The translations under genes and the position numbers were made by a program. Of a stretch of 64,000 bases of DNA, positions 17,065 to 24,706 are shown piece by piece. Numbering within the stretch: the first letter of the stretch is position 1; each line of letters opens with the position of its first letter. Origin of the DNA: Kitasatospora sp. GP82. Lineage in GTDB: Bacteria; Actinomycetota; Actinomycetes; Streptomycetales; Streptomycetaceae. A model generated the notes under the pieces. It was not told the DNA's origin, made no database searches, and saw nothing but the letters and a program-made list of their open reading frames with translations. Location of the stretch: positions 124,001-188,000 of the forward strand of contig NZ_JARZAJ010000012.1 of assembly GCF_029892105.1 (NCBI RefSeq), in the 5' to 3' direction.

Positions 17065-18231
17065 TCAGGATCCTGCGGGCCACATGGTGCGGCCGTCGGA
17101 GAGCTTGCCGTTGCCGTCACCTTGGTACCAGCGCAGGCTGGGGGTGGTGGAGGGGTTGGAGGGGTTGGCGCTGACGCCGTAGAGGCCGATCAGGTCGCTC
17201 TTGCCGTCGCCGTTGATGTCGCCGCCGACGACCGTCTGCATGCCGTCCCAGCTGTTGTCGTACCAGAAGGGGCGGGCGTCGTCGAAGGTTCCCTTGGCGT
17301 TGCCGGTGTAGAGCAAGAGGCTGCCCTTGTAGGCGGTGACGACGTCGTCGCGGCCGTCGCCGTTGAAGTCGCCGGTGGCGAGGATGGTCATGGAACCCCA
17401 GCTCTTGTCGCGCCACATGTCGCGCTTGCTGCCGGTGAGTACGCCGTTGGGGCCGGTGGCGTAGGCGAACAGGGAGCCGTCCTCCCAGATGGCGAGCAGG
17501 CCGTCGCGGCCGGAGGCGTCGGCCTTGATGCGGGCGATGTGCGGCATGCCCTTCCAACCGGCGTTGGGCCACATCGGGACAGCGGGGTTGAGCTTTCCAT
17601 CGGCGGTGCCGGTGTAGAGGTGGAGAGTGCCGTCGGGCCACAGCGCGGCGATATCGCCGTAACCGTCGCCGTTGAAGTCACCGCCGATGATCTGCGTCAT
17701 CCCGCCCCAGCTGCCGTCGTTCCACAGCTCGCGGCCGTACTCGAGGGTGCCGTCCGCACGGCCGTAAAAGGCGTGGAGGGTGCCGTCGCCCAGGACAGCG
17801 ACGACGTCGGTGCGGCCGTCGTGGTTGATGTCGGCGGTGGTGACCAGGCGGGTGGTGTACTTGGCCTTGGTGGTCAGCCGGGTCTGCTGGATCCAGCCGT
17901 TGACATCATCGAGGCGAACATCGAGGGCGCCGGTGCGAGTCTCGCTCTCCCCGAGGCAGCCGCCCTGCCAGGAGCGGCTGTTGAGCGCGGCCAGCTCGAC
18001 CTGCCCGTTCTTCTCGCGGAAGGCGGGGCCGCCGGTGTCGCCCTTGCAGACCGCGGCCCCGGCGGACTTCGCGGCGAGGTTCAGCGCGGAGCCCTGGACT
18101 GTGTCGGCGGTGAAGACGGACGAGTGGAGGAGGTTGGGTACCCACTCTGTCTTGGTGCGGCCGTAGCCTGCGGCCCGCAGCTCCTCACCGGCCTGCGGGG
18201 CGGTGGTGGCGACCTGGACGGGGGTGATCAA
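17065..18231 (-). pseudogene. 5'-truncated S1 serine protease with FG-GAP repeats
   Basis: 388 codons open from 18231. The protein begins mid-way through a trypsin-like domain: the serine motif GDTGGPAF is present, but the histidine and aspartate of the triad, the signal peptide and the propeptide are missing. After the protease, five FG-GAP/VCBS-type repeats follow (for example GGDFNGDGYGDIAALW and ATGDFNGDGRDDVV), as in secreted Streptomyces trypsin-like proteases. The frame ends at 18231 in AT-richer DNA, and the first possible codon is TTG. The missing 5' part was probably lost when foreign DNA joined here. Confidence 0.8.
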
Positions 18232-18548
18232 TTATTTCCAGGACTGAAAGTTGGCCCCAGGAATTCCTGGCCGTCTATCCATGTGGCCCAAGGAATCTCG
18301 TAAGTAGACTCGAAGCCCTGCCGGAAATACTCCGACAGGGCTTCGAGTCGTCTGGTGTGCGCATTGGCGCAGCTGTGTTGAATTCAGCGCCGTAGCGCCG
18401 GGTGCGTCCGACGATCGGACGGCACTGTGATGAACGGCAATACCCGAGCTGCTACCCTGTGCTTGGTGGGATACGACGTGTACTCTCTGGCCCGTGAGTC
18501 ATGCAGCGGGACAAAGAGGACCGATGGGGATGCGTGGGACACGGATCA
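18232..18548. other. AT-richer intergenic stretch at a recombination boundary
   Basis: About 317 bases with no convincing gene. It begins exactly where the protease reading frame loses its N-terminus. It contains the 14-bp stem-loop at 18307 and a palindrome CCAGGAATTCCTGG near 18255. Base composition is visibly less GC-rich than the left flank, which supports a junction with acquired DNA. Confidence 0.6.
18307..18349. terminator. strong stem-loop
   Basis: GACTCGAAGCCCTG (18307-18320) pairs perfectly with 18336-18349. A second inner stem, CGGA/TCCG, extends it. It is a terminator-type structure with no nearby intact gene on either strand pointing into it, so it may mark the end of a lost gene. 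Confidence 0.65.
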
Positions 18549-18920
18549 ATGAGGATTAGAGACCAATTCCAGTCGGCCTTGAACTCGACCTCCCAGGAAG
18601 CGTTCCTGTTGGCGCTGGGGCACCGCCTCGGAGTGTCCGCGCGGGAAATCTTCGCTGATCAAGGGTCAGATAGCCTGCGTCAAGCTCAGGCATGCAACGA
18701 GATGACGATAGTCATCTGGTCGCAGCTCTGGGCGCTCAGGGAGCCGGCAGCCGACGGGTATCCGGACTCGGAACTCCTGTCGGTCCTGTTGGCCAAGGCT
18801 GACGCTGGCAATGCCCGGTCGCATCTTGCTAATGCAATCCAGGGAGCCCTGCTCATCTTTAGTGGGGCGAGTGCGGCGGAACAGGGGAGCAAGAGAGATC
18901 GTCAAAACCCCGAGAAGTAA
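18549..18920 (+). CDS. small hypothetical protein
   Basis: 123 residues from ATG 18549; the frame opens at 18501. The protein is soluble and helical with no recognised motif (MRIRDQFQSALNSTSQEAFL, then LGHRLGVSAREIF, then a charged C-terminus). It is followed within 20 bases by a hairpin terminator, which supports it as a real transcription unit. It lies in the accessory region next to a toxin fragment. An immunity or regulatory role is possible but nothing in the sequence shows it. Confidence 0.45.
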   Translation: MRIRDQFQSALNSTSQEAFLLALGHRLGVSAREIFADQGSDSLRQAQACNEMTIVIWSQLWALREPAADGYPDSELLSVLLAKADAGNARSHLANAIQGALLIFSGASAAEQGSKRDRQNPEK

Positions 18921-18937
18921 AGCGCTCTGGCGTGAGG

Positions 18938-18970
18938 AAGCCTCACCGAAGCATTGCTCTGGTGAGGCTT
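18938..18970 (+). terminator. hairpin terminator
   Basis: AAGCCTCACC (18938-18947) pairs with GGTGAGGCTT (18961-18970), and a short T-containing tail follows. It lies 17 bases after the stop of the small gene at 18549-18920. Confidence 0.7.
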
Positions 18971-19103
18971 TCGCGTGCTTTGAGAGCAACGGTGAGATTC
19001 CACCGTCGTGCGGCGGGGCATTGGATTTCTGCGAGACTGGATCAAGGTCACCTGCCTGGACACAAATGAACTCTATTGTGCGTGCAGAGGCCCCGCCGGG
19101 TGA

Positions 19104-19400
19104 GTGTCTTCCGGCGGTGCCGTACCTGGCACAGTGCCGACACACGTCCCGAAGGTCGGCGATCTCTGGGACCGGTTTGGTAACCCCGAGTACGGCAAGT
19201 ACCTTTCGCCTGAGGGCACACCGTATGGCGAGCGGGGGATTCCTCCGACCAACCTGAGTGGTGGCTACCACGTCTATAAGTGGATCAAGGCTTGGGATTC
19301 TGCTGCTGGTGAGATTAAGGCAAGCGAGATCGCACCCGCGTTCGAACAGTCCGGCGGTGGAATCCAGTTCCAGACCACGATGGACGTCGATCGGCTACGT
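19104..19400 (+). pseudogene. C-terminal TNT (NAD glycohydrolase toxin) domain fragment
   Basis: The stretch VGDLWDRFGNPEYGKYLSP, then GTPYGERGIPP, YHVYKWIKAWD and a GGGIQFQT element follows the layout of the TNT domain, the NADase of tuberculosis necrotizing toxin and many polymorphic toxins. No toxin body or secretion module precedes it. The domain end is lost: after about 19395 the frame passes into the tail of the convergent NPCBM gene. Glutamine and arginine positions of the TNT active site appear kept, but without delivery domain and C-terminus it is probably a relic. Confidence 0.6.
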
Positions 19401-20043
19401 AGGCGCTCAGCCTGGCATCGCCCCACGCTTTGTAGGAATATCTGTCGTAGTACTCACCGGCTGCAAAATCTACCTGAAGCTTGAGGCGCATGGCATTAGC
19501 AACATTGAGATGAATTGTCTCCGACTGACCGATTGAGAGCTGCCGAGAATAGGCCGACCGGCCGTCAATGAAGACCTGGAGTCGCAACTTCCCCCCAGTG
19601 GGCGAATCATCCGTAACCCCAACGGTGGCGTCAAAGAATTTCCAGCGTCCACTCAAGTTGTACTCGGCGTAATTATCTGGGAGCGATTGCTTGTCAACTC
19701 TTAACGCGACACTTTGGCCGAAGGTTTTCCCATGCAAATCAATCGAGCCATTATTTACGCCAAAGTTTGAATCCAGTACATTGAGATCCACTAGAAACTG
19801 CGACCCAGGGATCGTCGACGCCGGTTCCGCGGGAGATGGCTTCGGCGGCTGAGGCGTAGCCGAAATACTGGCGCCCGTAGGTGATGGACTCGGTGACGGT
19901 TGTGCAGATACCTGAGCATGCTTCCCGCCAGGATTGGAACTGGAACCGCAGCCTTTGACGCCGAAGAAGGTGACCAGCGCGACAAGCCCCGCCAAGATCC
20001 CAATGATCTCCGCGGCCCGACCTAGCCCCTGCGACCCTGCCAT
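19315..20043 (-). CDS. membrane-anchored NPCBM-domain protein, 3' end altered
   Basis: 242 residues. One membrane helix (about 11-30) is followed by a Ser/Pro-rich linker (35-75). The NPCBM/NEW2 carbohydrate-binding-like domain (about 80-217) has the typical KFFDATVGVTDDS segment, VFIDGRSAYSRQ, and the domain-ending WGDARL. The last 25 residues look like read-through into the toxin fragment on the other strand, so the native stop was probably lost at a junction near 19395. Ligand is unknown; the family binds galactose-containing glycans in glycosidases. The extracytoplasmic domain faces the cell wall. Confidence 0.7.
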   Translation of the reverse strand: MAGSQGLGRAAEIIGILAGLVALVTFFGVKGCGSSSNPGGKHAQVSAQPSPSPSPTGASISATPQPPKPSPAEPASTIPGSQFLVDLNVLDSNFGVNNGSIDLHGKTFGQSVALRVDKQSLPDNYAEYNLSGRWKFFDATVGVTDDSPTGGKLRLQVFIDGRSAYSRQLSIGQSETIHLNVANAMRLKLQVDFAAGEYYDRYSYKAWGDARLSAYVADRRPSWSGTGFHRRTVRTRVRSRLP

Positions 20044-20500
20044 GCCGCCAGTATCACCGAGGTGATGCCTAGACAGGCTCGCGCCTTCGGCATCGAGATG
20101 ATGGCCCTGGCCTCGGCGGCCCGCGCCGTCGGCGACTGCCAGTGAAGGTGGAACGAGATGAGTTGCAGCACGGTCTTCGTCTCAACTCCCCGCATCCTCA
20201 CCTTCACGATGCACGGCGGATGGTGCCAACCCTGCCTCGCTCGGTGCTGGCCGGCGAAGACGAACCGATCCGGGTTGAACGCGACACCTCGGGTTGGGCG
20301 AGTCGGGATTCACGTCGGGCGCGATGAAGCCGCGAAGCCCCGTCAGTCGTTCGGCCTCGCCGAGAAGGAATTGGCCGTTGGCGCCGGAGTGGGTCATCTC
20401 CTGCCGGAAAAGGACGTCGATGTTGGGATGGTTGGCAGCCAAGTACTCGTACGTCGCGTACCAGTTGTCGTCCCGCGTACGCAGCTGGCCGCCACGGCAT
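20044..20500 (-). pseudogene. frameshifted endonuclease/exonuclease/phosphatase-like relic
   Basis: Two frames on the minus strand make one protein. The first (from about 20500) reads QLRTRDDNWYATYEYLAANHP then IDVLFRQEMTHSGANGQF and GLRGFIAPDVNPDSPNP. At about 20285 it must shift to GVAFNPDRFVFAGQ, then LQLISFHLHWQSPTARAAEA. The order QEM, VAFNPDRF and FHLHW is like endonuclease/exonuclease/phosphatase fold proteins. No complete start or end is visible. It is tightly abutted by the NPCBM gene. Assignment is tentative; decay is clear. Confidence 0.45.
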
Positions 20501-20535
20501 TGGAGCGCGCGTGTGCTCGGCTGCAGGAAGGCCGG

Positions 20536-21111
20536 TCAGGAGGTCTCGCGAACGATCCAAAAGCGGGATTGGCGGTACGCAGTGCCGTTGGGGTCGTCAG
20601 CCGCGACGCGAACCGGAGTGTGGAGACACACGACCCGACCGCCCAACTGCTTCTCCTCGGCCGCCAACCACCGCGACTGCCAGAGCATCGCGGCCGCCAT
20701 ACCCGCCAGAAACATGCCGACCGGTATCCCCGTCGCGTAGCTGGCAGTGAGTCCGATCAGCAGTACCAGGAGCAGCGGCTTGGTGAGGCTGCGGGAGAAC
20801 AGGTCAAAGGTCTTGTCTCCCGCGACCATCTCAGCGGTCGGCGGAGGAGGAGACAGTCGTTCCAGCCTCGTCTCGTACCAGGGCCGACGGACCTTCAGAA
20901 GTCCCCAGAATGTCGTCACGAAGAGGATCAGAGTGGTTCCCACGCTCGTCGCGGGGTCCAACTGGTGGGATCCCCCCGTGTAGGCCGGCACGCAGCTCAC
21001 CAAGCTCACAGGGAGCAGCAGGGACGCCTGAATCCGTACCGACGCGACGAGTCCTACCAGCCGCAGACCACCGCTCACGAAGCATCCCCCCAACTCGACC
21101 AAGATCCGCAC
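20536..21111 (-). CDS. hypothetical membrane protein
   Basis: 191 residues with about four membrane segments (near 15-42, 55-75, 105-125 and 127-145) and a short cytoplasmic tail. No family recognised. The start ATG at 21111 is the first in frame and lacks a clear ribosome site, so the N-terminus is uncertain. It lies in the accessory region directly upstream of the EEP-like relic on the same strand. A link is possible but not shown. Confidence 0.5.
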   Translation of the reverse strand: MRILVELGGCFVSGGLRLVGLVASVRIQASLLLPVSLVSCVPAYTGGSHQLDPATSVGTTLILFVTTFWGLLKVRRPWYETRLERLSPPPPTAEMVAGDKTFDLFSRSLTKPLLLVLLIGLTASYATGIPVGMFLAGMAAAMLWQSRWLAAEEKQLGGRVVCLHTPVRVAADDPNGTAYRQSRFWIVRETS

Positions 21112-21862
21112 GATCCTAACGCCGACGAGACGCCCACCCGGGCCTACCCCGTCACCGCTCAGCGGTTCCCCGATACCGCCACCGCCGAGGAAGAGCAGGA
21201 CCCCGGCACGGACCTTTACCTCACCGGGCGCCCACCGCCGGACTCACCAGCTCGGCCCCGACCGGTAGGAGACCCTGGTCTGCCCCGGCGCGATGGGATT
21301 GCTGCTCTGGCCTCCCCGGCGCTCTTCGGCAAATCGGCCTCCAACCACGGTTTGAGCTCTGGTGGGGGCGCCAGATCTGAGTATGGCAAGGGGGAGCCGC
21401 GCGCCGATCCAGTCTGCCGGGGGGCAGGGGCGGGTCCGGTGTTCTGGGCCCGCGCAGAGTCTCTGACCAGTGCGATCAACCTTCGATGACACGAACTCGC
21501 CTCCGTCAAGGTTCGGTGGCACGCGGTCAAAGATCGGTGTCACAGGACAGCAGGCAGGTGGACACTCGGCGGAGTGGTGCTCATGGGCACTATTTTCGAA
21601 CAATAGTTCGGATTTGCCAAGCGGGTGCGGCCTGCCCATTGTCGGTGCCTGTGTGGTCGGGTAGCGATGGTTGGCGGATATTCGCGTAGTTGGCGGGCCC
21701 GCGGCGGGCGACCGCCTGAGCCGCCGTGGTCGGGTGTCCTGTCGCACTGAAGCCGGCGGATTCTCACTCGGCCTCGTCCATGTTGTCGGATTCTCACCGT
21801 TTCGAGTACCGAGCGGAGTTGGCCGCTGGCGGTGCTCCTGCCATCTGTCGATCCCGGCGAGG
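21112..21862. other. gene-poor accessory stretch
   Basis: About 750 bases without a convincing gene; the open frames here are low-complexity and lack ribosome sites. The only structure seen is a direct repeat, CGGATTCTCAC at 21757-21767 and 21787-21797, thirty bases apart. That may be the decayed end of an insertion sequence. I see nothing else in it. Confidence 0.5.
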
Positions 21863-22573
21863 TCACTGCTGTTGGGCGGCTGGTTGCGCGAGAGTAAGTC
21901 CAGCCCACCGATCAAGCTCCTCCGCGTGGCTGCCGACCGCCGTCGCCCGGGCTACCGCCGCGGCTTCCTCAGGCGTTGGCTCACCATTGCGGGAGAGCAG
22001 AGCCAGTGGCCAGGCTGGGGTTTCCGAGTGCTCACCGTCGAAGGGGTGCCAGTCCCAGGCCGCGTCGAACCGCCAGACGCGCCCGGCCTGGTCGGCGAGC
22101 TCATCGCCTGGTTCGAGGAATGCGTACGGGCGGAACAGCAGCTCGATGCGGATCGGTTCACCGCCGGCCGGATCGAGCGCGTAAGCCTGGTCCTCAAGCT
22201 CGGGGTCATAGGTGTCACCCTGCCGCAGGAGGTCGAGGTAGGACGCAGGCCGCGGCAGCATGCCGGTGACCCGGGGCGGATCGAAGTGATAGACCGCCTG
22301 GACGTGCACCACGGTCGCGGGAACTCCTACGAGGCATGTGTCACCCGGCCTCAGTACGGTCTCCGCCGGTTCCGTTCGGAAGATCTCCCACTCGTGGGCC
22401 TCAGGCGTTGGAAGCGCCCGCTGGCCGTTCCACCGGATGTTCTTGGCCTGCGGGTCCACCTCCAGCCACGGCCACCGTACGGAGACGTAGCAGCGGGAGA
22501 CCTCGGTGACCGTGGTCTCGGTGAACGGGCACTCCAGCTTCAGCACATCACCGGGCCGGTAATCGTCAATCAT
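21863..22573 (-). CDS. hypothetical soluble protein
   Basis: 236 residues from ATG 22573; in-frame ATGs at 22588 and 22678 are alternatives. The protein is acidic and rich in tryptophan and beta strands (YVSVRWPWLEVD, VWRFDAAWDWHPFDG). Regular DPELEDQ and PGDELAD segments suggest a repeated beta-barrel-like fold. No membrane segments or catalytic motif were seen. I do not recognise the family. Codon use is normal for the organism, so it looks like an intact gene despite its accessory location. Confidence 0.6.
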   Translation of the reverse strand: MIDDYRPGDVLKLECPFTETTVTEVSRCYVSVRWPWLEVDPQAKNIRWNGQRALPTPEAHEWEIFRTEPAETVLRPGDTCLVGVPATVVHVQAVYHFDPPRVTGMLPRPASYLDLLRQGDTYDPELEDQAYALDPAGGEPIRIELLFRPYAFLEPGDELADQAGRVWRFDAAWDWHPFDGEHSETPAWPLALLSRNGEPTPEEAAAVARATAVGSHAEELDRWAGLTLAQPAAQQQ

Positions 22574-22804
22574 GGACGCATTCTGCATGCCCTCACTGGC
22601 ACGTGACCGAACGGGTACCCGGTTCGCCGACATGCCTGAATACTGCCCATCGCGCGAGCTCCGTTCCACGAAAGCCACCTCGTTTGAGAACAGCGTCCGA
22701 CGTCATTCCCAGACCACTTGGCAGCCCCACAGGCCGGAGCCCCACGAACTGCCAACTCAGACTGGACGGGACATCGGGCAACTGGGGCGCACAATCCGCT
22801 CCGG

Positions 22805-23386
22805 CTATCCGGCCGCAGCCGGTTGGTGGTGGGCCGCCATCGGTGCTGAGTGGGCCCTGTCGGCCGGTCCCGCCGGTTGCTCGCTGACCTGCAACTGGCG
22901 GGTGTAGCGGGCGCGCATGCCGTCGCTGGCGGCGGGGCCCGCAGTGAAGCTGTACGCGTCGCTGTCATCAAGGCGGCGGCCGGTCAGGGCGTCGACCACG
23001 ACGGGTTCGACTTCCTCGCCGGTCTGCGCGTCCACCAGGATCATGCTGCGCTCTTCGGGGGCCAGGCGGGAGTTGCCCCAGGCTGCCAGCGCGACGATCA
23101 CCGGGCGCAGGGAACGGCCCAGGTCGGTGAGGACGTACTCGTGGCGCACAGGGTTGGTCTGGTAGGGGCGGCGTTCCAGCAGTCCGTCGGCGACCAGGGC
23201 CCTGAGGCGGGTGGTGAGCATGCTGGAGGAGATGCCCAGGCTCTCCTGGAACTGGTCGAAGCGGGTGCAGCCGTCGAAGGCGTCGTGGAGGATCAGCAGC
23301 GTCCACCACTCGCCGACGTGCTGCACCGTTGTGGACAGCGGGCACTCCCGGTCCTCCAGCCTGATCCGGCTTGCCAAGGTGACCAT
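22805..23386 (-). CDS. HxlR-family transcriptional regulator
   Basis: 193 residues from ATG 23386. The HxlR core is complete: a conserved cysteine in the RECPLSTTVQHVGEWW segment, the winged helix ILHDAFDGCTRFDQFQ, then SSMLTTRLRALVADGLLERR and the wing YVLTDLGRSLRPVI. Members respond to aldehydes, quinones or oxidants through that cysteine. It is divergent from the SDR gene, and a nested inverted repeat lies between them at 23401-23435. It most likely controls the SDR and SnoaL-like genes. The 60-residue C-terminal tail is longer than usual. Confidence 0.87.
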   Translation of the reverse strand: MVTLASRIRLEDRECPLSTTVQHVGEWWTLLILHDAFDGCTRFDQFQESLGISSSMLTTRLRALVADGLLERRPYQTNPVRHEYVLTDLGRSLRPVIVALAAWGNSRLAPEERSMILVDAQTGEEVEPVVVDALTGRRLDDSDAYSFTAGPAASDGMRARYTRQLQVSEQPAGPADRAHSAPMAAHHQPAAAG

Positions 23387-23400
23387 CCCCAATGAGTTGG

Positions 23401-23435
23401 TGCTAAAGTCGAAGTTACTAGCTTCTATTTTAGCA
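23401..23435. promoter_or_regulatory. candidate HxlR operator
   Basis: Outer arms TGCTAAA (23401-23407) and TTTAGCA (23429-23435) enclose an inner near-palindrome GAAGTTACTAGCTTC (23411-23425). It lies in the divergent HxlR/SDR promoter region and is much more AT-rich than its surroundings. Confidence 0.55.
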
Positions 23436-23487
23436 GCAACTGCGGGGCGGCGTAACTACTCGCCTGCACCCGGGATCGGAGCACCCC

Positions 23488-24269
23488 GTGTCCCCCCTGA
23501 GTGATTCCCTCGACGGCAGGCGTGCCCTGGTCAGCGGCGGCACCAAGGGTGCCGGCGCCGCCATCGCCGAACGCCTCGCCCAAGGCGGCGCGACCGTCCT
23601 GGTCACCGCCCGCCGCAAGGCCGAGGGCCTCGACCCGAACGCGATCATCACGGCCGACCTGTCCACCCCGGAAGGTGCCACCACCGTGGTCGAGGAGGCA
23701 CTCGACCGGCTGGGCGGCATCGACATCCTGGTCAACAACCTCGGCGGCTCCGACGCCCCCACGGGAGGGTTCGCGGCCCTGGACGAGGACCACTGGGCCA
23801 GGGAACTGAACATCAACCTCCTCGCCGCGGTCCGCCTCGACCGCGGCCTGCTGCCCGGCATGATCGAGGCCGGCAAGGGAGTGATCATCCACGTCTCCTC
23901 GATCCAGCGCCGCATGCCGCTGTGGAACGGCACGCTGGCGTACGCCGCAGCCAAGGCCGCCCTGACCGCCTACAGCAAAGGCCTGGCCAACGAGGTCGCC
24001 CCCACGGCGTGCGCGTCAACACCGTCGCCCCCGGCTTCACCCAGACCACCGCCGCCGCCGACCTCGTACAGCGGATCGCGCAAGGCTCCGGCATCACGAC
24101 GGAAGCGGCACTTCAACAGCTGATGAACTCCCTCGGCGGCATCCCGCTGGGACGCCCCAACCGGCCCGAGGAAGTCGCCGAGCTGGTCGCCTTCCTGGCC
24201 TCCGACCGCGCCGGCGCCATCGTCGGCGCCGAACACGTCATCGACGGCGGCACCACACCCACCGTCTGA
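23488..24269 (+). pseudogene. short-chain dehydrogenase/reductase with a frameshift
   Basis: An NAD(P)-dependent oxidoreductase of about 260 residues. The cofactor motif GGTKGAG is at 17-23, NNLGG at 83-87, the catalytic serine in HVSS near 137, Y152 and K156. After LANEVAP the frame is lost at a run of five C near 24007-24011. Adding one C restores HGVRVNTVAPGFTQTT and the family end GAEHVIDGGTTPTV in the second frame. This could be a real mutation or a sequencing error in a homopolymer. It starts at GTG 23488 and leads an operon with the SnoaL-like gene, divergent from HxlR. Confidence 0.8.
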
Positions 24270-24296
24270 CCCCAACCCACCCACGACAGGACCGCC

Positions 24297-24665
24297 ATGA
24301 CCGAGCACCAGGCCACCCAGGACCGCCCCATCGACCCCACCGCACTCCCCGACGTGATCACCCACTACCTCAACGCCCACCGCGCCCACGACACCGCCGC
24401 TGCGCTCACCGCCTTCACCAGCCAGGCCACCGTCACCGACGACGGCACCACCTACAACGGCCCCGCCGCGATCAAGGAATGGCTCACCCGCTCCGCCGGC
24501 GAGTACACCTACACCATCGAACTGACCCGCGCACAGCAGACCGACGCCACGCGCTACACCGCCGTCCACCACCTGGAAGGCAACTTCCCCGGCGGAGCCG
24601 TCGACCTGCGCTACCAGTTCACCCTCCACGAGGGCAGCATCGAGCGCCTCGTCATCGAGCCCTGA
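24297..24665 (+). CDS. SnoaL-like / NTF2-fold protein
   Basis: 122 residues with the cone-shaped NTF2 fold pattern: N-terminal helix VITHYLNAHRAHDTAAALTAF, the FTSQATVTDDGTTYNG strand-turn, the helix AIKEWLTRSAG, and a curved sheet ending RYQFTLHEGSIERLVI. Such proteins are small isomerases, hydrolases or ligand binders, and a SnoaL-like partner next to an HxlR regulator and an SDR is a recurrent arrangement. ATG 24297 follows an ACAGGA sequence. Substrate is unknown. Confidence 0.8.
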   Translation: MTEHQATQDRPIDPTALPDVITHYLNAHRAHDTAAALTAFTSQATVTDDGTTYNGPAAIKEWLTRSAGEYTYTIELTRAQQTDATRYTAVHHLEGNFPGGAVDLRYQFTLHEGSIERLVIEP

Positions 24666-24706
24666 AGCCCCGGGTGCCGAAGGCGGTCGGCCTTGGCACG
24701 GTGTGC

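Noticed and set aside
20158..21489. 443-codon plus-strand frame in the accessory region
   Set aside because: It covers the membrane-protein gene and the EEP relic on the minus strand, and shows no domain or ribosome site.
21757..21797. Direct repeats as ends of a specific insertion sequence
   Set aside because: The 11-base repeats are short and no transposase piece is adjacent, so no family can be named.
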